Below the pieces are notes generated by a model that was not told the origin of the DNA, searched no databases, and worked only from the letters and a program-made list of their open reading frames with translations. A stretch of 64,000 bases of DNA, taken from NCBI GenBank assembly GCA_033807695.1, contig CM066300.1, positions 3,720,001 to 3,784,000 on the forward strand. The letters are read 5' to 3'. The DNA comes from Daedaleopsis sinensis. Lineage: Eukaryota > Basidiomycota > Agaricomycetes > Polyporales > Polyporaceae. Made by a program: the position numbers and the translations under genes. This document shows, one piece after another, positions 34,724 to 46,902 of the stretch (the first letter of the stretch is position 1; each line of letters starts with the position of its first letter).

Positions 34724-37700
34724 ATGGCAGGCGAACACGACGCTCTTGTTGATTGTATCCTGAATCCCAACCCCGACAACGCTGACGCCATCCTTGCCAG
34801 TTTGGGACTGGCCACCTTGCCGACAAGGCAGCAAGTTCATGAGCAGATAGAGAAGAATCTTATTCTACCCAGATCAAGCTTGCCAGACCACTGGCTACCA
34901 ACCTATCAGCTGTAAGAGAAGTCGCTCTCGATTCCCCGTGCTGTATCAAATAACAACGTAACCCTTAGACACTGGGAACACAAGCTTTCGCTCCCTTCGT
35001 TGCTCAAATTCGAGCCGTCTCCGCCCCCAACGACCCTAGCGTTTGTTCGCACTGGACTGCAGGGGAGGGTGAATGGATACGAAGAAGTATGCGTTTCTTC
35101 CGCCGTCCAATCATGAATAATGGTAACGACGCTCGAGTAGATATCCAACCCACGAGTATCCACAGGATTGACATCCACCGCTCTCGACCGCGCACCAGGT
35201 CCGAGTCGCAACTTCGTCAGAGGAAAGTCCGGATATGTGCCCTTCCTGCCGGGTGGTTTGGACATCCTCAAACCATCCAATGATGTCATCGATTTACCGG
35301 AGGGATCCGCTCGTCTGCGGACTGTGGCCCCTGGACTGTCACGCGGTCTTCGTTTGCCTGGAGACGGCGTAGGAGATGCTGACTCTGACATGGTTGACCT
35401 TAGTGCCAGGGGGAGACTTGCTGCCGCTGAGGATGACGGATTGGTATATGCTTCCAATCCGTCATGTGGTCGGAATCGACTGACGGTACATTGCATTATG
35501 CTCAGAAGGAACAGTCATATGGCGCTCTAAACGAGGAGATGAACGATGGCAACCCACTCTCAGATGGGGCCACTGATATCGACTCCTTACTCCCTACTAG
35601 TGTCAGTAACATCCTACCCAATTGTGTCGTGTGTGCTGATACTGGTTAACTCGCGCAGCGAAGCAACCTGAACCCGGTTGTCTCTACCCGTCGACTACCG
35701 CGGCGCTCAAACATACAGAAACGCGACTGGGCTCATGTAGTCGACATCAACAAGCCAATGACAAACTTCCGCGAACTCGTCCCGGAGATGGCGCATGCGG
35801 TCAGCTCGTCCCCAAATTTGAGGCAGCCCCTTGACTGATATAAAGCCGTTCAGTACCCCTTCGAATTAGACACGTTCCAGAAGGAGGCGGTGTATCATCT
35901 CGAGATGGGCGACTCAGTCTTCGTGGCTGCCCATACATCGGCGGGGAAAACAGTCGTCGCAGAGTACGCCATCGCGCTGGCTGCGAAACATATGACCAGG
36001 TACGTGCGTCTGGTCCCTGCTCGCCACGCCCAGCACTGACGGTTCTCAGGGCTATCTATACCTCTCCTATCAAAGCGCTTTCGAATCAAAAATACCGCGA
36101 TTTCAAGCAAACCTTCGGCGCAGCCTCGGTCGGCATCCTGACAGGAGATGTTCAGATCAACCCCGAGGCCAACTGCCTCATCATGACCACGGAGATTCTG
36201 CGCAGTATGCTCTACAAAGGAGCTGATCTCATTCGAGACGTCGAGTTCGTCATTTTCGACGAAGTCCACTATGTCAACGATGCAGAGGTATGCGGTCTGG
36301 AATCTCGTCCCGTCCGGTTCTCATAGCTCCCGTAGCGCGGAGTTGTCTGGGAAGAGGTTATCATCATGCTTCCGGATCATGTCAACATCATCCTTCTATC
36401 CGCCACCGTGCCGAACACGAAGGAGTTCGCAGACTGGGTCGGGTGCGTTTGACAGTGCCTCGTTTTCTACCTAGCACACATTGACACAAAACGCTAGGCG
36501 TACAAAAAAGAAGGATATCTATGTGATTTCAACCGCTACACGCCCAGTCCCACTGGAGCATTATTTGTATGCCGGCAGGGCTTTGCACAAGATCGTTGAT
36601 GAGCACCGTCATTTCCAGCCTGACGGGTACGATCTTTTTGACCACGACGCCAAACTATAGTTACTGACAGCATGCAGGTACAAGAGCGCTGGGGAAGCGT
36701 TACGGCGGAAACAGGACAAAGAACGGGAGGCAGCAGGTTTGGGCCCTGTGCAGCGGATGGGCGCGCGCGCAGCAGCCCCACAACGTGGGCAGCGCGGCGG
36801 ACCGCCATCCCGCGGCGGACAACGAGGGGCCCCGGCTCGTGGAGGAGCCCCTGCCCGCGGGGGCTCGGCTCCTCGTGGAGGAGGCGGTCAAAGGACATTC
36901 CACCAGCCGGACAAGAACCTATACGTGCATCTGCTGGGTCATCTCAAGAAGGCCGCGCTTCTCCCCGTCGTGGTCTTCACGTTCTCCAAGAAACGCTGTG
37001 AAGAGAATGCCGGCACCCTCACCAACGCCGACCTCTGCACGGCGGGGGAGAAGAGTGAGATCCATGTCACGATTGAGAAGGCGCTGTCTCGCCTGAAAGG
37101 TGTGATGTTCTGCGCTCTCCCCGGCTAATCAGCCGTCGAAGTTGTTGATCATCGGTGCTAGGGTCGGACAAACAGCTCCCGCAGATTCGCCGGATGCGAG
37201 ACCTGCTCTCGCGCGGAATCGGTGTCCATCATGGTGGACTCCTGCCTATCGTGAAAGAGGTCGGCGGTGCATCTAAGTTCAATCCGTTCGCAGTACTGAT
37301 TTCCGGCGCAAGGTGGTCGAGATCCTCTTCGCTCGCGGGCTCGTTAAGGTTTTGTTCGCGACGGAGACTTTTGCAATGGTACATCGCGTGTTCGTCTCTA
37401 GACGGCATCTATTTGAAGTGCTCAATGATTACTCCACATACAGGGCGTGAACATGCCAGCAAAATGTGTGGTCTTCTCTCACATCAGGAAACATGATGGG
37501 CGCAGCTTCAGAGATATTCTCCCCGGAGAGTATACCCAGATGGCTGGGCGGGCAGGACGCCGTGGTTTAGACACGACGGGCACGGTTATAATTGTAGCCA
37601 ACGACGAATGTCCGGAGGTACGTGAGATGCTTCTATATGCTGCACTCGGTGATTGTTTCTGACTTGTCCGCTAATTAGCAAACTACGCTGCAACTCATGA

Positions 37701-39662
37701 TTCTTGGGACCCCCTCCAAGCTGCAGTCACAGTTCCGGCTCACGTACAACATGATTTTGAACTTGCTTCGTGTTGAGGCGTTGCGTGTGGAGGAGATGAT
37801 CAAGCGCAGCTTCTCGGAGAACCTGTCGCAAAAACTACTGCCGGAAAATCAGAAGAAGGTGGCTGAGGTACACATCTCTCGCGTATTCAGTCGTGCCTAG
37901 ATCTCTCACAGCCTTATCCCAGAGCGAGCAGCGGCTGTCTAACATGCCTGAACTTGGCTGCGGAACGTGCTCGGCAGATATTGAACGCTACTACGACATC
38001 TCACACGAGATAGTGGATATAAATCAGCAACTCTTAGGTGCAGCCGTCCTGCATGGCAACCGACATCTGACACCCGGGAGGGTGATCATCCTACGTGACG
38101 GGGTTCGTACCTTTGATCAATACCAATGAACTCACCCTGCCTGCTTGCTCATCCTATACCATTAGCATTTCAAGTTCAACATTGGCATATTTCTCAAGCG
38201 GGTCCCTAGTGTCCTACAGAGCGACATCACAAAGGGGGAGGCGAAGGATGATAAGCTGTACTACGTCCTCGCCGTGGTGCCCACAGGGACGAAGAACAGG
38301 AAAAACGGTCGGTGATCGCGATCTGTCCTCGAGCCTCATTCGCTGTACTGATAGTCCGAAAGATGTGGATGCGCAAGCCGTCCCACCGCGATGGCCTCCC
38401 TCACCAGAGTGGCTTCTTGTCGACGAGCCCGACTACGAGTTGACCAGCGTTCCCTTGAGCAGCATAGCCATGGTCGCATATCCCAGCATCAAGGTCAGCG
38501 AGCACGTCATGCACGCCGTGGCTACATCGCTCACGCAAGTTACCATAGATCGATGTAATGGAACTCGTCGACGTCCACCGAATTTCAGCATATAATGCTG
38601 CAGTGGTAGCGCTGCAGGACGTACTCAATGAATGGTTAACATTGGGCTTCATCCCCGAGGCCGCGTGGGGCAAGACACGTCTGCTAGCCTTCCAGGAGCT
38701 TTTGAGCCGCAGGGAGAGACTCGTCGGTTTACGTCATGACGCTGCGTGCACATCATGTCCCGATTTCGATGACCATGTGCGTCACACTCCATTAGTTCTG
38801 TCTGGTTGCTGATGACTTGCGCAGTACCTAGCCATTCACTTCAAGAAGGTCCTCCAGACCAACATCGCCGAGCTCAAAAGGGCCATCTCGGAAGAGAATC
38901 TGGAGCTGCTGCCGGAGTACGAGCAGCGCATTGAGGTCCTCAAGGAGCTCAAGTTCATCGACGACAACTCGACCGTGCTTCTGAAGGGCCGCGTGGCATG
39001 CGAGGTGCGAGCCCCAGTCAACTACACCTCGAGGATCGATTCACTGATCTGTGAACCCGACATAGATCAACTCTGCGAACGAGCTTGTGCTCACAGAGCT
39101 CATCCTCGAGAACACATTCGCGACGTTCGAACCCGAAGAGGTCGTCGCGCTCCTCTCGTGCTTCATTTTCCAGGAGAAGACGGACGTCGAGCCGGTTCTC
39201 CCGCCGAAGCTCAAGGAGGGCCTCCAGGCAATCATGGCGATCGCGGACCGCATCGGCGCCATCCAAGACCGGAAGAAAGTCACGGGCGAGGAGTTCCGCA
39301 CGATCAAACCTGGGCTCGTCGAGGTCGTGTACGAGTGGGCGAAAGGCATGGTGAGCACGAGCACGTCCCTGGTTCTGGCCCGCTGCGTTTGTTGAACGGG
39401 TATGATTTGCAGCCATTCGAGCAAATCACCGAGCTCACTGACGTTGCGGAGGGCACGATCGTGCGTGCGATTACTCGTCTGGACGAAACCTGTCGAGAGG
39501 TCAGAGATGCGGCCCGCGTCATTGGCGACGCAGAACTATTCAAGAAGATGGAAGAGGCGCAAATAAAGATCAAGAGAGACAGTACGTCGATCCCTCCTCC
39601 TACGCTTGCGTTACTCACCCTAGCTGCCTGCAGTTGTATTCGCTGCCAGTCTGTATTTCTAG
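34724..39662 (+). CDS. SKI2: SKI2-family DExH RNA helicase
   Basis: The ATG at 34724 is in a strong context (GCCATGG). About 17 exons encode roughly 1,250 residues. Helicase motifs in order: Walker A '[15 protein letters not shown]', Ia '[15 protein letters not shown]', II 'FDEVHYVND' (DEVH), III 'LLSATVPN', the RecA2 segments '[19 protein letters not shown]' and VI '[15 protein letters not shown]'. An rRNA-processing arch insertion and the C-terminal DSHCT helical domain follow, ending 'IVFAASLYF'. In this family the protein is the motor of the Ski2-Ski3-Ski8 complex, which feeds mRNA into the cytoplasmic exosome. An Arg-Gly-Gly-rich linker of about 50 residues (about 36760-36900) lies between the RecA domains. 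The arch (about 38000-38800) is the least certain part of the exon model. Confidence 0.92.
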
Positions 39663-39803
39663 CCCACCACTGTAGCCCTAGTCACACCGCGCCATCATCC
39701 TCGCGAACCCCATATATTAAGAGATGCCGTGACTTTCCAAAGCACATAGCGTAGTACTACTAACGACGCGAACGCGATAGCGACGAGGACGGGTATATCC
39801 TTT
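39663..39803. other. short convergent gap between SKI2 and calnexin
   Basis: Only 141 bases separate the two facing stop codons, so the 3' UTRs of the two transcripts probably overlap. Confidence 0.6.
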
Positions 39804-41767
39804 TTACTTCCGCTTCTTGACAGTCGTGTCCTTCTGCTCGCCACCTGCAGGCGCGACAGGCGCCTTCTCCGATTTCGTCTTGTCGTCGGCTGTGGGTGCG
39901 TCGGTCTTCTTGGTGGATGCAGACTGCACGAACCGGTTAGCCACACTGAAAGAAGTATGCTTATGGACATCCAATTACCTTAGTGATAGGCTTTTGCTGA
40001 CCGCCGGCAACACCGAGTACGACGCCGAGCATGCCGAAGAGGGTGACAAGGGCGAGGCCGAGACCCGCGCCGGTTTCAGGGTGAGTCTTGAACGCGAGGA
40101 CGGGGTCAATCTTGGCGAGCTCGACGAACTTGAAGACCTTGCGGCGGATGAACTCGACGGGGTCAGCCTTGAAGTCGATCGCCTCCTCTACCTCCTCGTC
40201 GTCCTTGGTGGCAACCTTCTCGAGAGCCTCTTCGTACGCTTTGGTGACGAAGTAGGTCTCCTGGGCGAGCTTCTGAGCCTCCTCAACGGAGTGACCGATG
40301 TAGATGTTGTCGAAGAGGATGTCCTCGGTCATGGTCCAGAGCTCAATACCGACACCGCCGATGGGCACAAGGCTCTTCACCGGGGTCAGGTCCTCGAAGT
40401 AGTTGGGGTTGGGGATCTTGCGGGGAGCCCACTCGCCCTTGTACGCCGGGTTGTCAATCATGGGGGCGAACCACTTGCCCTTGTAGTTGGGGTTGGCCTT
40501 GTAGGGGCGCTTCCACTCGCCGCAACCGGGAGCCTCGTCGCACTTGGGGTTGCGAACAGTAGGCGCGATCCAGTCACCGTCCTCCTCGTCATCCCACTCC
40601 TCGGGCTTCTCAGCATCTAAAACAAAACTATTGAATGGATGATCGACTGCAGTAAACGCACTCTACTTACCGGGGTCGGGGATGGTCTCGGGCTCATTGT
40701 CGAGCCAGCCCTCAGGCTTGACCGCATCCTCGTCGGGGATCTCGTAAGGAGCGTCCTCGTCCCAGTCCTCAGGCTGCCACAACGAGGTAAGCATTCATCA
40801 AGTCTACGAGGGGGAATGATTATAACGAACCTTGGTAGCCTCGGGGTCAGCAATCCTCTTCTCGTCAACCCAGTCCTCGGGCTTCGAGTCTTCAGGGTCG
40901 TCAATCTCCTTCTCGGGGTTGACGGCGGGGCTGAAGTCCTCAAGGAGGTTGCCGAGGTTGTAGCTCTCGCCGTTGAACAGCACGTCATACGTGTTGTTCG
41001 GGAAAAGGTGGAGGGTGTAAAGGTTCGTGGCTTTGCCGAAGTTGGGCTTAGGGGGAACCTTGAGGTGCTTCTCCTCAAACTCCCCAGAGATGGGGTTCTT
41101 GTGGCGGAAGATGAAGTGAATCTACGACACGCGTGCCATGTGAGTAAACGCGTCTCACGGTCGGAAGAAGCGCGTCCGGCGAGACTGCGACCTCAACATA
41201 CCTTGGTGCCAGGGCAGGTCAAGTCGGGACCAAACATGATAGTCCAAGGAGTCTTGTCGTCGAACTCCTTGCCGGCGGTCTGGAAGCCATTCTCGAGGAG
41301 CTTGAGGTAGCCACCACCGCAGTTGCCGCCCTTCTGGTACTTGACCTCGTACTGGACGACAAGGGGCTTTTCGCTGAAGGTGATGGGCTGCGCGAAAGGA
41401 GCGGAGATGGCGTGGTGAGCAGCCTTGGACTTGGCTACGAGACCCTTCTTGCCCTCAAAGGCAGACTCGAGGGGCTCCTCGACCTCCCACTTGCCGACAT
41501 AGCTCCAGGTCTCGCTACCGACGGCCGTCTTCTTGGTAGCTTCTGACGGCGTCCAGCGGTCTGACCAGTCGTCAGTGAACTGTTCGAGGAAAGGGGCCTT
41601 CAGGGAGGTGGGCTGGTAGGCAATTAAACGTTAGGACACGGAGACATGGCGGAGAATCGAATGCAGGGTAATATACGGACTGTAAAGGAGGCTTTGGGGA
41701 CTTCATCTGCTGCCGAGACAGAGGAAACTGCGACGGCAAGCAGGGCAGAGAGCGCTACGCTTCGCAT
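39804..41767 (-). CDS. CNE1: calnexin
   Basis: The protein starts at 41767 with a clear signal peptide ('[20 protein letters not shown]'). The lumenal lectin domain contains '[10 protein letters not shown]', '[11 protein letters not shown]' and '[20 protein letters not shown]'. The P-domain has four 'DPxxxKPEDW'-type repeats followed by four 'NPxYxGxW'-type repeats. A single transmembrane segment ('[19 protein letters not shown]') and a short Lys-rich cytosolic tail ending KKRK, a KKXX-type ER retrieval signal, complete it. Role: an ER membrane chaperone that binds monoglucosylated glycoproteins. The first intron (donor GTCCGT after 'KASFT') and two short introns around the P-domain are visible. 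Another lies between 'QQKPITK' and the tail. Length is about 560 residues, normal for the family. Confidence 0.95.
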
Positions 41768-42067
41768 TGTGTACGAAGGACCGAGACGGGTGGAAAGCAG
41801 GTGGTGGGGTGAGGAAAAGAGTGAGGGAATGAGAGAAAGGAGAGTTCTGTTAGCTGGCAATTGCACAGGCGCCCTCTAATATCTCGCCCGTCGGCTATTT
41901 CCCGCCCACAACTGCCACGTATGCCCTCCGATCCCCTGCGCGTGTCCCCCCTTCCAGCGCGTTCGATACTCCCACGCCCCTTTCTTCACCGGCACCCGCT
42001 GTCGACGGACACAGGGAAAGCATTTCCATAGCACACGCTCTCTACTACGTACACACGCACTCGTACA
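41768..42067. promoter_or_regulatory. calnexin upstream region
   Basis: These 300 bases lie between the calnexin start and the SNU114 stop, both on the minus strand, and must hold the calnexin promoter. A CACGTAT-like and several CCC-rich motifs are visible, but I could not identify a convincing unfolded-protein-response element. Confidence 0.4.
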
Positions 42068-45000
42068 CTACCCAAGCAGGTCTGCATGCCCCGACGCAGA
42101 CAGCGCCAGCTGCAACCCTCGTCAGCGTGCATTCCAATTGGCACGGACGTAGACGCAAGACTCACAATGAACTCATCGTCCAGATATTTTGACACGGAGA
42201 TCTGGTCTCCCAGACCTTTCCGTCTTCTCGTCTTCAGCACGAGGTCCCGAGCCAGTGCGTTTCCGGACGCGGGTTCCAGAGGGCGGAGCTTGATGCTTGC
42301 ATCGGTGGGGTCACCTGTTTCACATCATCTCAGCCACCGACTATTCTGCGCCTCGGGTGCAAATGATAGGATTGCACTGACCTGGCACGACCTGCCAGTG
42401 GCTAAACGTCTGCAAGCAGTACGCCTGGCCTTGCGTTGCCGTACGCAGGTCGGTCTCGAATCCGTTCGCGTCGATAACTGGGATGAGCGCCTTCACTGTA
42501 TACAAGGGCGATCCGGCCTTCGGAATGTCTTGCGTGACGTGACCCCGGCGCCTTGCCAGCACAGTGTACACGGCGGAAATACAGTCAGCTGGAGCCTGTA
42601 CTTCGACGAAGTATATAGGTTCCATCAACCGAGGAGATGCCTAGCGAGCCATTCTTCAGAGCAACTCAAGATGACGTGGCATGGCAGTCCTCACCATTAG
42701 GAATGAAGAGTAGCACACTCGACGGGCGGTCGGCACAATCTGCCCTCCGCCGCGGTAGATTGGCTCTTGCGCCAAGCTTGCATCCAGTATCCGGAACTTC
42801 ACATTCCTCATGGCTATCGTGTCGTTGCACCATCTGAGCACAGTTGATATTCCAGGACAATTGCGAAGAACTCACGCTCGTCGCATAATGGTCCTTCCCG
42901 GGTACCCCACTGGAAGCCCTGTTTGATATGTTCCTTCACCGTACCCAGGAGCTTCTTGTCGACCTGTGAAGGAAGAGTGTCGTCGAGCAAGATGTTCGGA
43001 CCGCTATCGTCTGGGCCGAACGCCCATATTGATCGTGACGCGAGCAAGTCCCACTGGTAGTTGTCCTCAAAGAACTTGCCGCGCTCCTTGGCTGTCATGC
43101 GCATGTTGACACGCCCTGTCTCGACGTCTTCCGCAATACCTCGTTCCAGTGGCTCTGCGATCATTGTGAGACGGTTCCTGTCCATACCTGGTCAGGAAGT
43201 ATTGTCACAATGTATGATATAACGCACTTCTTGTTCGGCGTGTCGGCGTAGCACTTGAGCGCACTTGTCTCTTGCACCGTTTCAGCAAACTTGGTCACAG
43301 GATCCGATACCTTGATCTCAATCTCTGAGAACAGTCGTCTGAGATCATGCATGACGCAGTCCAAGTACAGCTCGCCAGTGCCAATGAGAACGTGCTCGCC
43401 ACTCTCCTCGACTTTCGTCGCCACGAGAGGGTACGACTTGTTGATGCTACGTAGACCGGCAAGCATCTTGGGCAGTTCCGACGGCGCGATCGGTTCAATG
43501 GCAATCTTCAGTACGGACTGGGTCATGTGCTTGATGGGCCGGAAAATGTGCAGATCGTCTTCGATGTCGATACCAGCAAGCGTCGCGGTCTTGAATATGG
43601 ACGCATCCACACCACCGAGAAGTACAAGGTTGCCTGCAGGAACCTCCTCCGCTGGAATGTGATAGCTGTCCCGCAGGTGAGACAATAGGCTACAACGGAC
43701 AACGTAGCGAGACACTCACCGGGACTCGCTGATCCAGATGTCCTCAATCTGCGCTTTGACCATGTCCTCCTCGTCTTCGGGCGAATAGCCCTCTCCCAAT
43801 ACTTTGACGTCCATACCCTTGCGCAGCGTACCACTGATGACACGACCAAAGGCACGGAAGGATTGTGCGTCCGTCGTGTGGTATAACTTGGAAATTTGAA
43901 CCATTACAGGACCGTCGGCACTACACTCCTGCATGGCTTGCGCGAGTTCGGATGACATTGGACCGAGGTAGGTGTTTTGAACCTGCGAGTTCTCTATCAG
44001 AGTGAGAAAGTAGCGCATGAACGGTTGTGCAAACCTTTGACCGAGTGGCTTCTAGAGGAGAGGGGATATGTTCGGATATCAAGTCGACTAGCCCCACGGC
44101 AGGACCGAAGAACTGATTGAGGACAGCCTTCAGCATAGGACGCACATCCATCTTGTACATGATGGGCTTCAGCTGTATGCCCAAGCTTGCCAACGTCTCC
44201 TTGAGGGAGTCGGTCTCCTCACTAAGCACTTGACTGTACAACTTATAGAGTGGCTCAAGGATGAAATGCACAAAGGACCGGTTCGCTTCGGCGTCGGCTG
44301 GTTTGCGCGTGAACTTGCGCGTCTCGCCGTTGAACCAGATGTCGCCCCATAGACGATCCGCAAAGGCGTTGACGTCGAGGGAACCTGCAACAATGCTCGA
44401 ATGAGTGTTGGAAGAGTAGATGAAACGCATATACGCACCATAGGTATCTGCATACATCTGGGCGAATGACCGAAGAGTGAAACACCAATGCATGTCAGTA
44501 CTTGCAAACGCGACGTTGCCATTTTCGGGGCTGAGTCGCAAGTCTGGGTCGGGGTTAATGCCACTTCAGACGTTATTCAGTATGTTTCGGGCATCGTGTG
44601 TTACGATGAATTACCTGATGAAAGTGTTGATCTCCTCTATTGTGTGCTTAATCTTGTAGTACGCGTCAGCGGGCTTGATGCGCAGCTCAAGGATCAGTCT
44701 GTCAATCTTGTTGACGACAAGAGTGATTTTGACCCCTTCTTGTAGCGCATGTCGTATAATTGCCTCGGTATTGCACATGACCCCTTCCACGACATCGACT
44801 ACGAGGAGAACGCCGTCGACCAAGCGAATGGCACTGGCTACCTCATCCACGAAGTTGACATGACCAGGCGTGTCGATAAGGTGCACAAGATGAGACTTCC
44901 CGTAGCTGTTTGATAGCACGAGGGACATAGGAGACGACTTGATAGAGATTCCTCGATTTCGGGAGAGGATGTGAGTGTCCGTGTAGCGTGTCTGAGAATA

Positions 45001-45667
45001 GGAGTAAGAAATGAACGTTCGTTAGAGTGTGGTTCTGCAACACTTACCTGGTTGTCCGAGTCCCATGTCAGCTTATGCGTCTCAAAAGCAAGCATATCCA
45101 TCAACGCCGTCTTGCCGTGATGCAGGTGGCCGACCACCGCAACATTGCGAACAAACTCGGGAAACGCAGTCATATTCAACAAGAAACTAGGACAACTCTA
45201 TAAGCCGATGAGCACGCTGTCCTCGAAGAGTCTACTCACCTCTTGTCAAAGCGCGTCTCGGGCATGTCTTTCTCTTCCACAGTCCATTTTCGAACCTTGA
45301 CAGGAGCAACGATTGGCTCTGACAATGGTTGCGCGTCCTCCTCCTGAACCAGCGTTTCGACCTCCTCGCCATATACTTCAGAAGCAGATGGATAGTACTT
45401 CTTGTCCTCATGGAGTACCACAGCATTATGTGCCGGTTCTGACGGATTATGAGGATAAGATATTTGTGTGTTTGTGAACCATCACGCACCATCCACCTCC
45501 ATTAGAGCCATTTCATCGTTCTGCTCGGGCTCCTCATCGAATCCCTCGAGCGGACGTGCTTCTGGTTGCGGAACGAACTGGGTTTGCTGCAGCTCCTCCT
45601 CCTCGTCTGAGTCAAGGTCGGCACCAATGTAGTTTCCGAATTCATCGTAGTCTTCGAAGGAGGCCAT
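42068..45667 (-). CDS. SNU114: U5 snRNP GTPase Snu114/EFTUD2
   Basis: The protein begins '[19 protein letters not shown]', the acidic start typical of EFTUD2/Snu114 and distinct from EF2. G-domain motifs: '[14 protein letters not shown]' (P-loop), '[11 protein letters not shown]' (switch I), 'IDTPGHVNF' (G3), 'VVNKIDRLI' (G4). EF2-like domains II-V follow, with 'EFTUD2-type' stretches '[18 protein letters not shown]'-like and '[17 protein letters not shown]'. The extreme C-terminus is spliced ('LDDEFI' to '[13 protein letters not shown]') and corresponds to the short post-domain V tail. Role: it controls Brr2 and spliceosome activation and disassembly in the U5 snRNP. About ten introns are seen. 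The start codon faces that of prefoldin 1 across about 300 bases. Confidence 0.93.
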
Positions 45668-45968
45668 TGGGATAGTAAGACGGGAGGGCAAGTTCGATAG
45701 CACGCAATAGGCACAAGCAAAGAGAGCGGAGAGAGATGAGAATTTACAGCAGACCGGCTACAGAGTCGGTTTTACACGCTCAGGAGAGTGGTGAGGGTGC
45801 AAGGAGAGAGGAGAGGAAGCAGAGCGGCCAAGGAAAGGATTTTGGGTGAGAGGCACGGTCGCGGTCAGAGCGAACGCGTCGGCTTGGGCGCTTGCATATC
45901 TGTATTGAGCACGATCATGCTCTCGCTTCCACCGCCCTCCTCCTCCCCTCTCCCGGAAGCCACACACG
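45668..45968. promoter_or_regulatory. divergent promoter region between SNU114 and prefoldin 1
   Basis: 301 bases separate the two opposed ATGs, so both promoters share this interval. The sequence is purine-rich on the + strand near SNU114 and C/T-rich just ahead of prefoldin 1. No TATA box was recognised. Confidence 0.6.
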
Positions 45969-46561
45969 ATGGCCACTCTTTCGGATGACACCCTTCGCAA
46001 AGTATGCAGTTTGCAATCGTCGGTGGTGATATGCGCTGTAATCTCTGCGGCATTAGATCCTGGATCAAATCCACCAAACGGCGTTGCAGTCGGAGCGCGC
46101 CTTGAATGTAGTGAAGCAGCAGATCGCTGCTAAGGAGCGCGAGCGCAGGATCCTCCAGCTTACCATAGAGGAGATCAGCTCAATACAAGGAGACGTGAAC
46201 CTGTACAAGGGTGTGGGTAAGATGTGAGTACCATCTGCATGTCCAGGAGCACTCTATAATATGACTGCGAATCCCGACGCTCGCTGGCAGGTTCATGATG
46301 GAACCACGAGCAAAGATGGAGAAAGATTTGAAGGCGGAAGAGAAGGAGCTCAGTGATGACCTTAAGAACTTGGAGAAGAAGGTGAGCGTGATAATCCCTT
46401 CAACCACCTTTGCTGGACTGAGCGGGCGTAGAGCAAATACTTGGAGAAGCAATTCAACGACGCGAACGGCCAACTACGGGACATTGTACGCCTTTTCTCC
46501 GTATTGCACCTCCATTCACGGCTCATACGACCTCTAGTTCAACAGTGCACCTGGTCGGTGA
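45969..46561 (+). CDS. PFD1: prefoldin subunit 1
   Basis: Five exons encode about 120 residues: 45969-46001 (11 codons), then exons ending after 'LYKGVGKM', 'KNLEKK' and 'QLRDI', and a last short exon 'FNSAPGR' with stop at 46559-46561. Two long coiled-coil helices flank the conserved hairpin 'LYKGVGKMFMMEPRAKM', which corresponds to the beta-prefoldin 'YEGVGRMF' motif of PFDN1. Role: a subunit of the cytosolic prefoldin hexamer, which hands actin and tubulin to the CCT chaperonin. Size is normal for the subunit. Prefoldin 6 and 4 are the alternatives; the GVGxMF motif favours subunit 1. Confidence 0.85.
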
Positions 46562-46902
46562 ACAAACAAGATATCACCTGTATCTCTACACTGCTCTCGA
46601 TCGTCTGGCTCGGATGTGTTACTGTATCCTTTAGCAAGGCAACTCCAAGCCCTATTCAGAATCACTCTCTAGTGACACAGTCCACTGACATCCAACGTTC
46701 CTAAATGGCCAAGGGCCGTGCAAGAAATCATCATATTACTGGGTTATCTATAAGTACCCATATGCCAACTACTCAAACTACGAAGACGATTTGCCGGAAG
46801 GTATTACTGTAAGGTCTATGGATGTGCGTGCATGCGTGGTGTATGAGCGAGTGAATATGTATGATGAGCTGACAGCAAGAAAGGAACCGATATTGCATGA
46901 GT
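46562..46902. other. convergent 3' region, no gene seen
   Basis: 341 bases lie between the prefoldin 1 stop and the stop of the ABC transporter. The sequence is AT-richer than the coding regions, as expected for two 3' UTRs. Confidence 0.6.
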
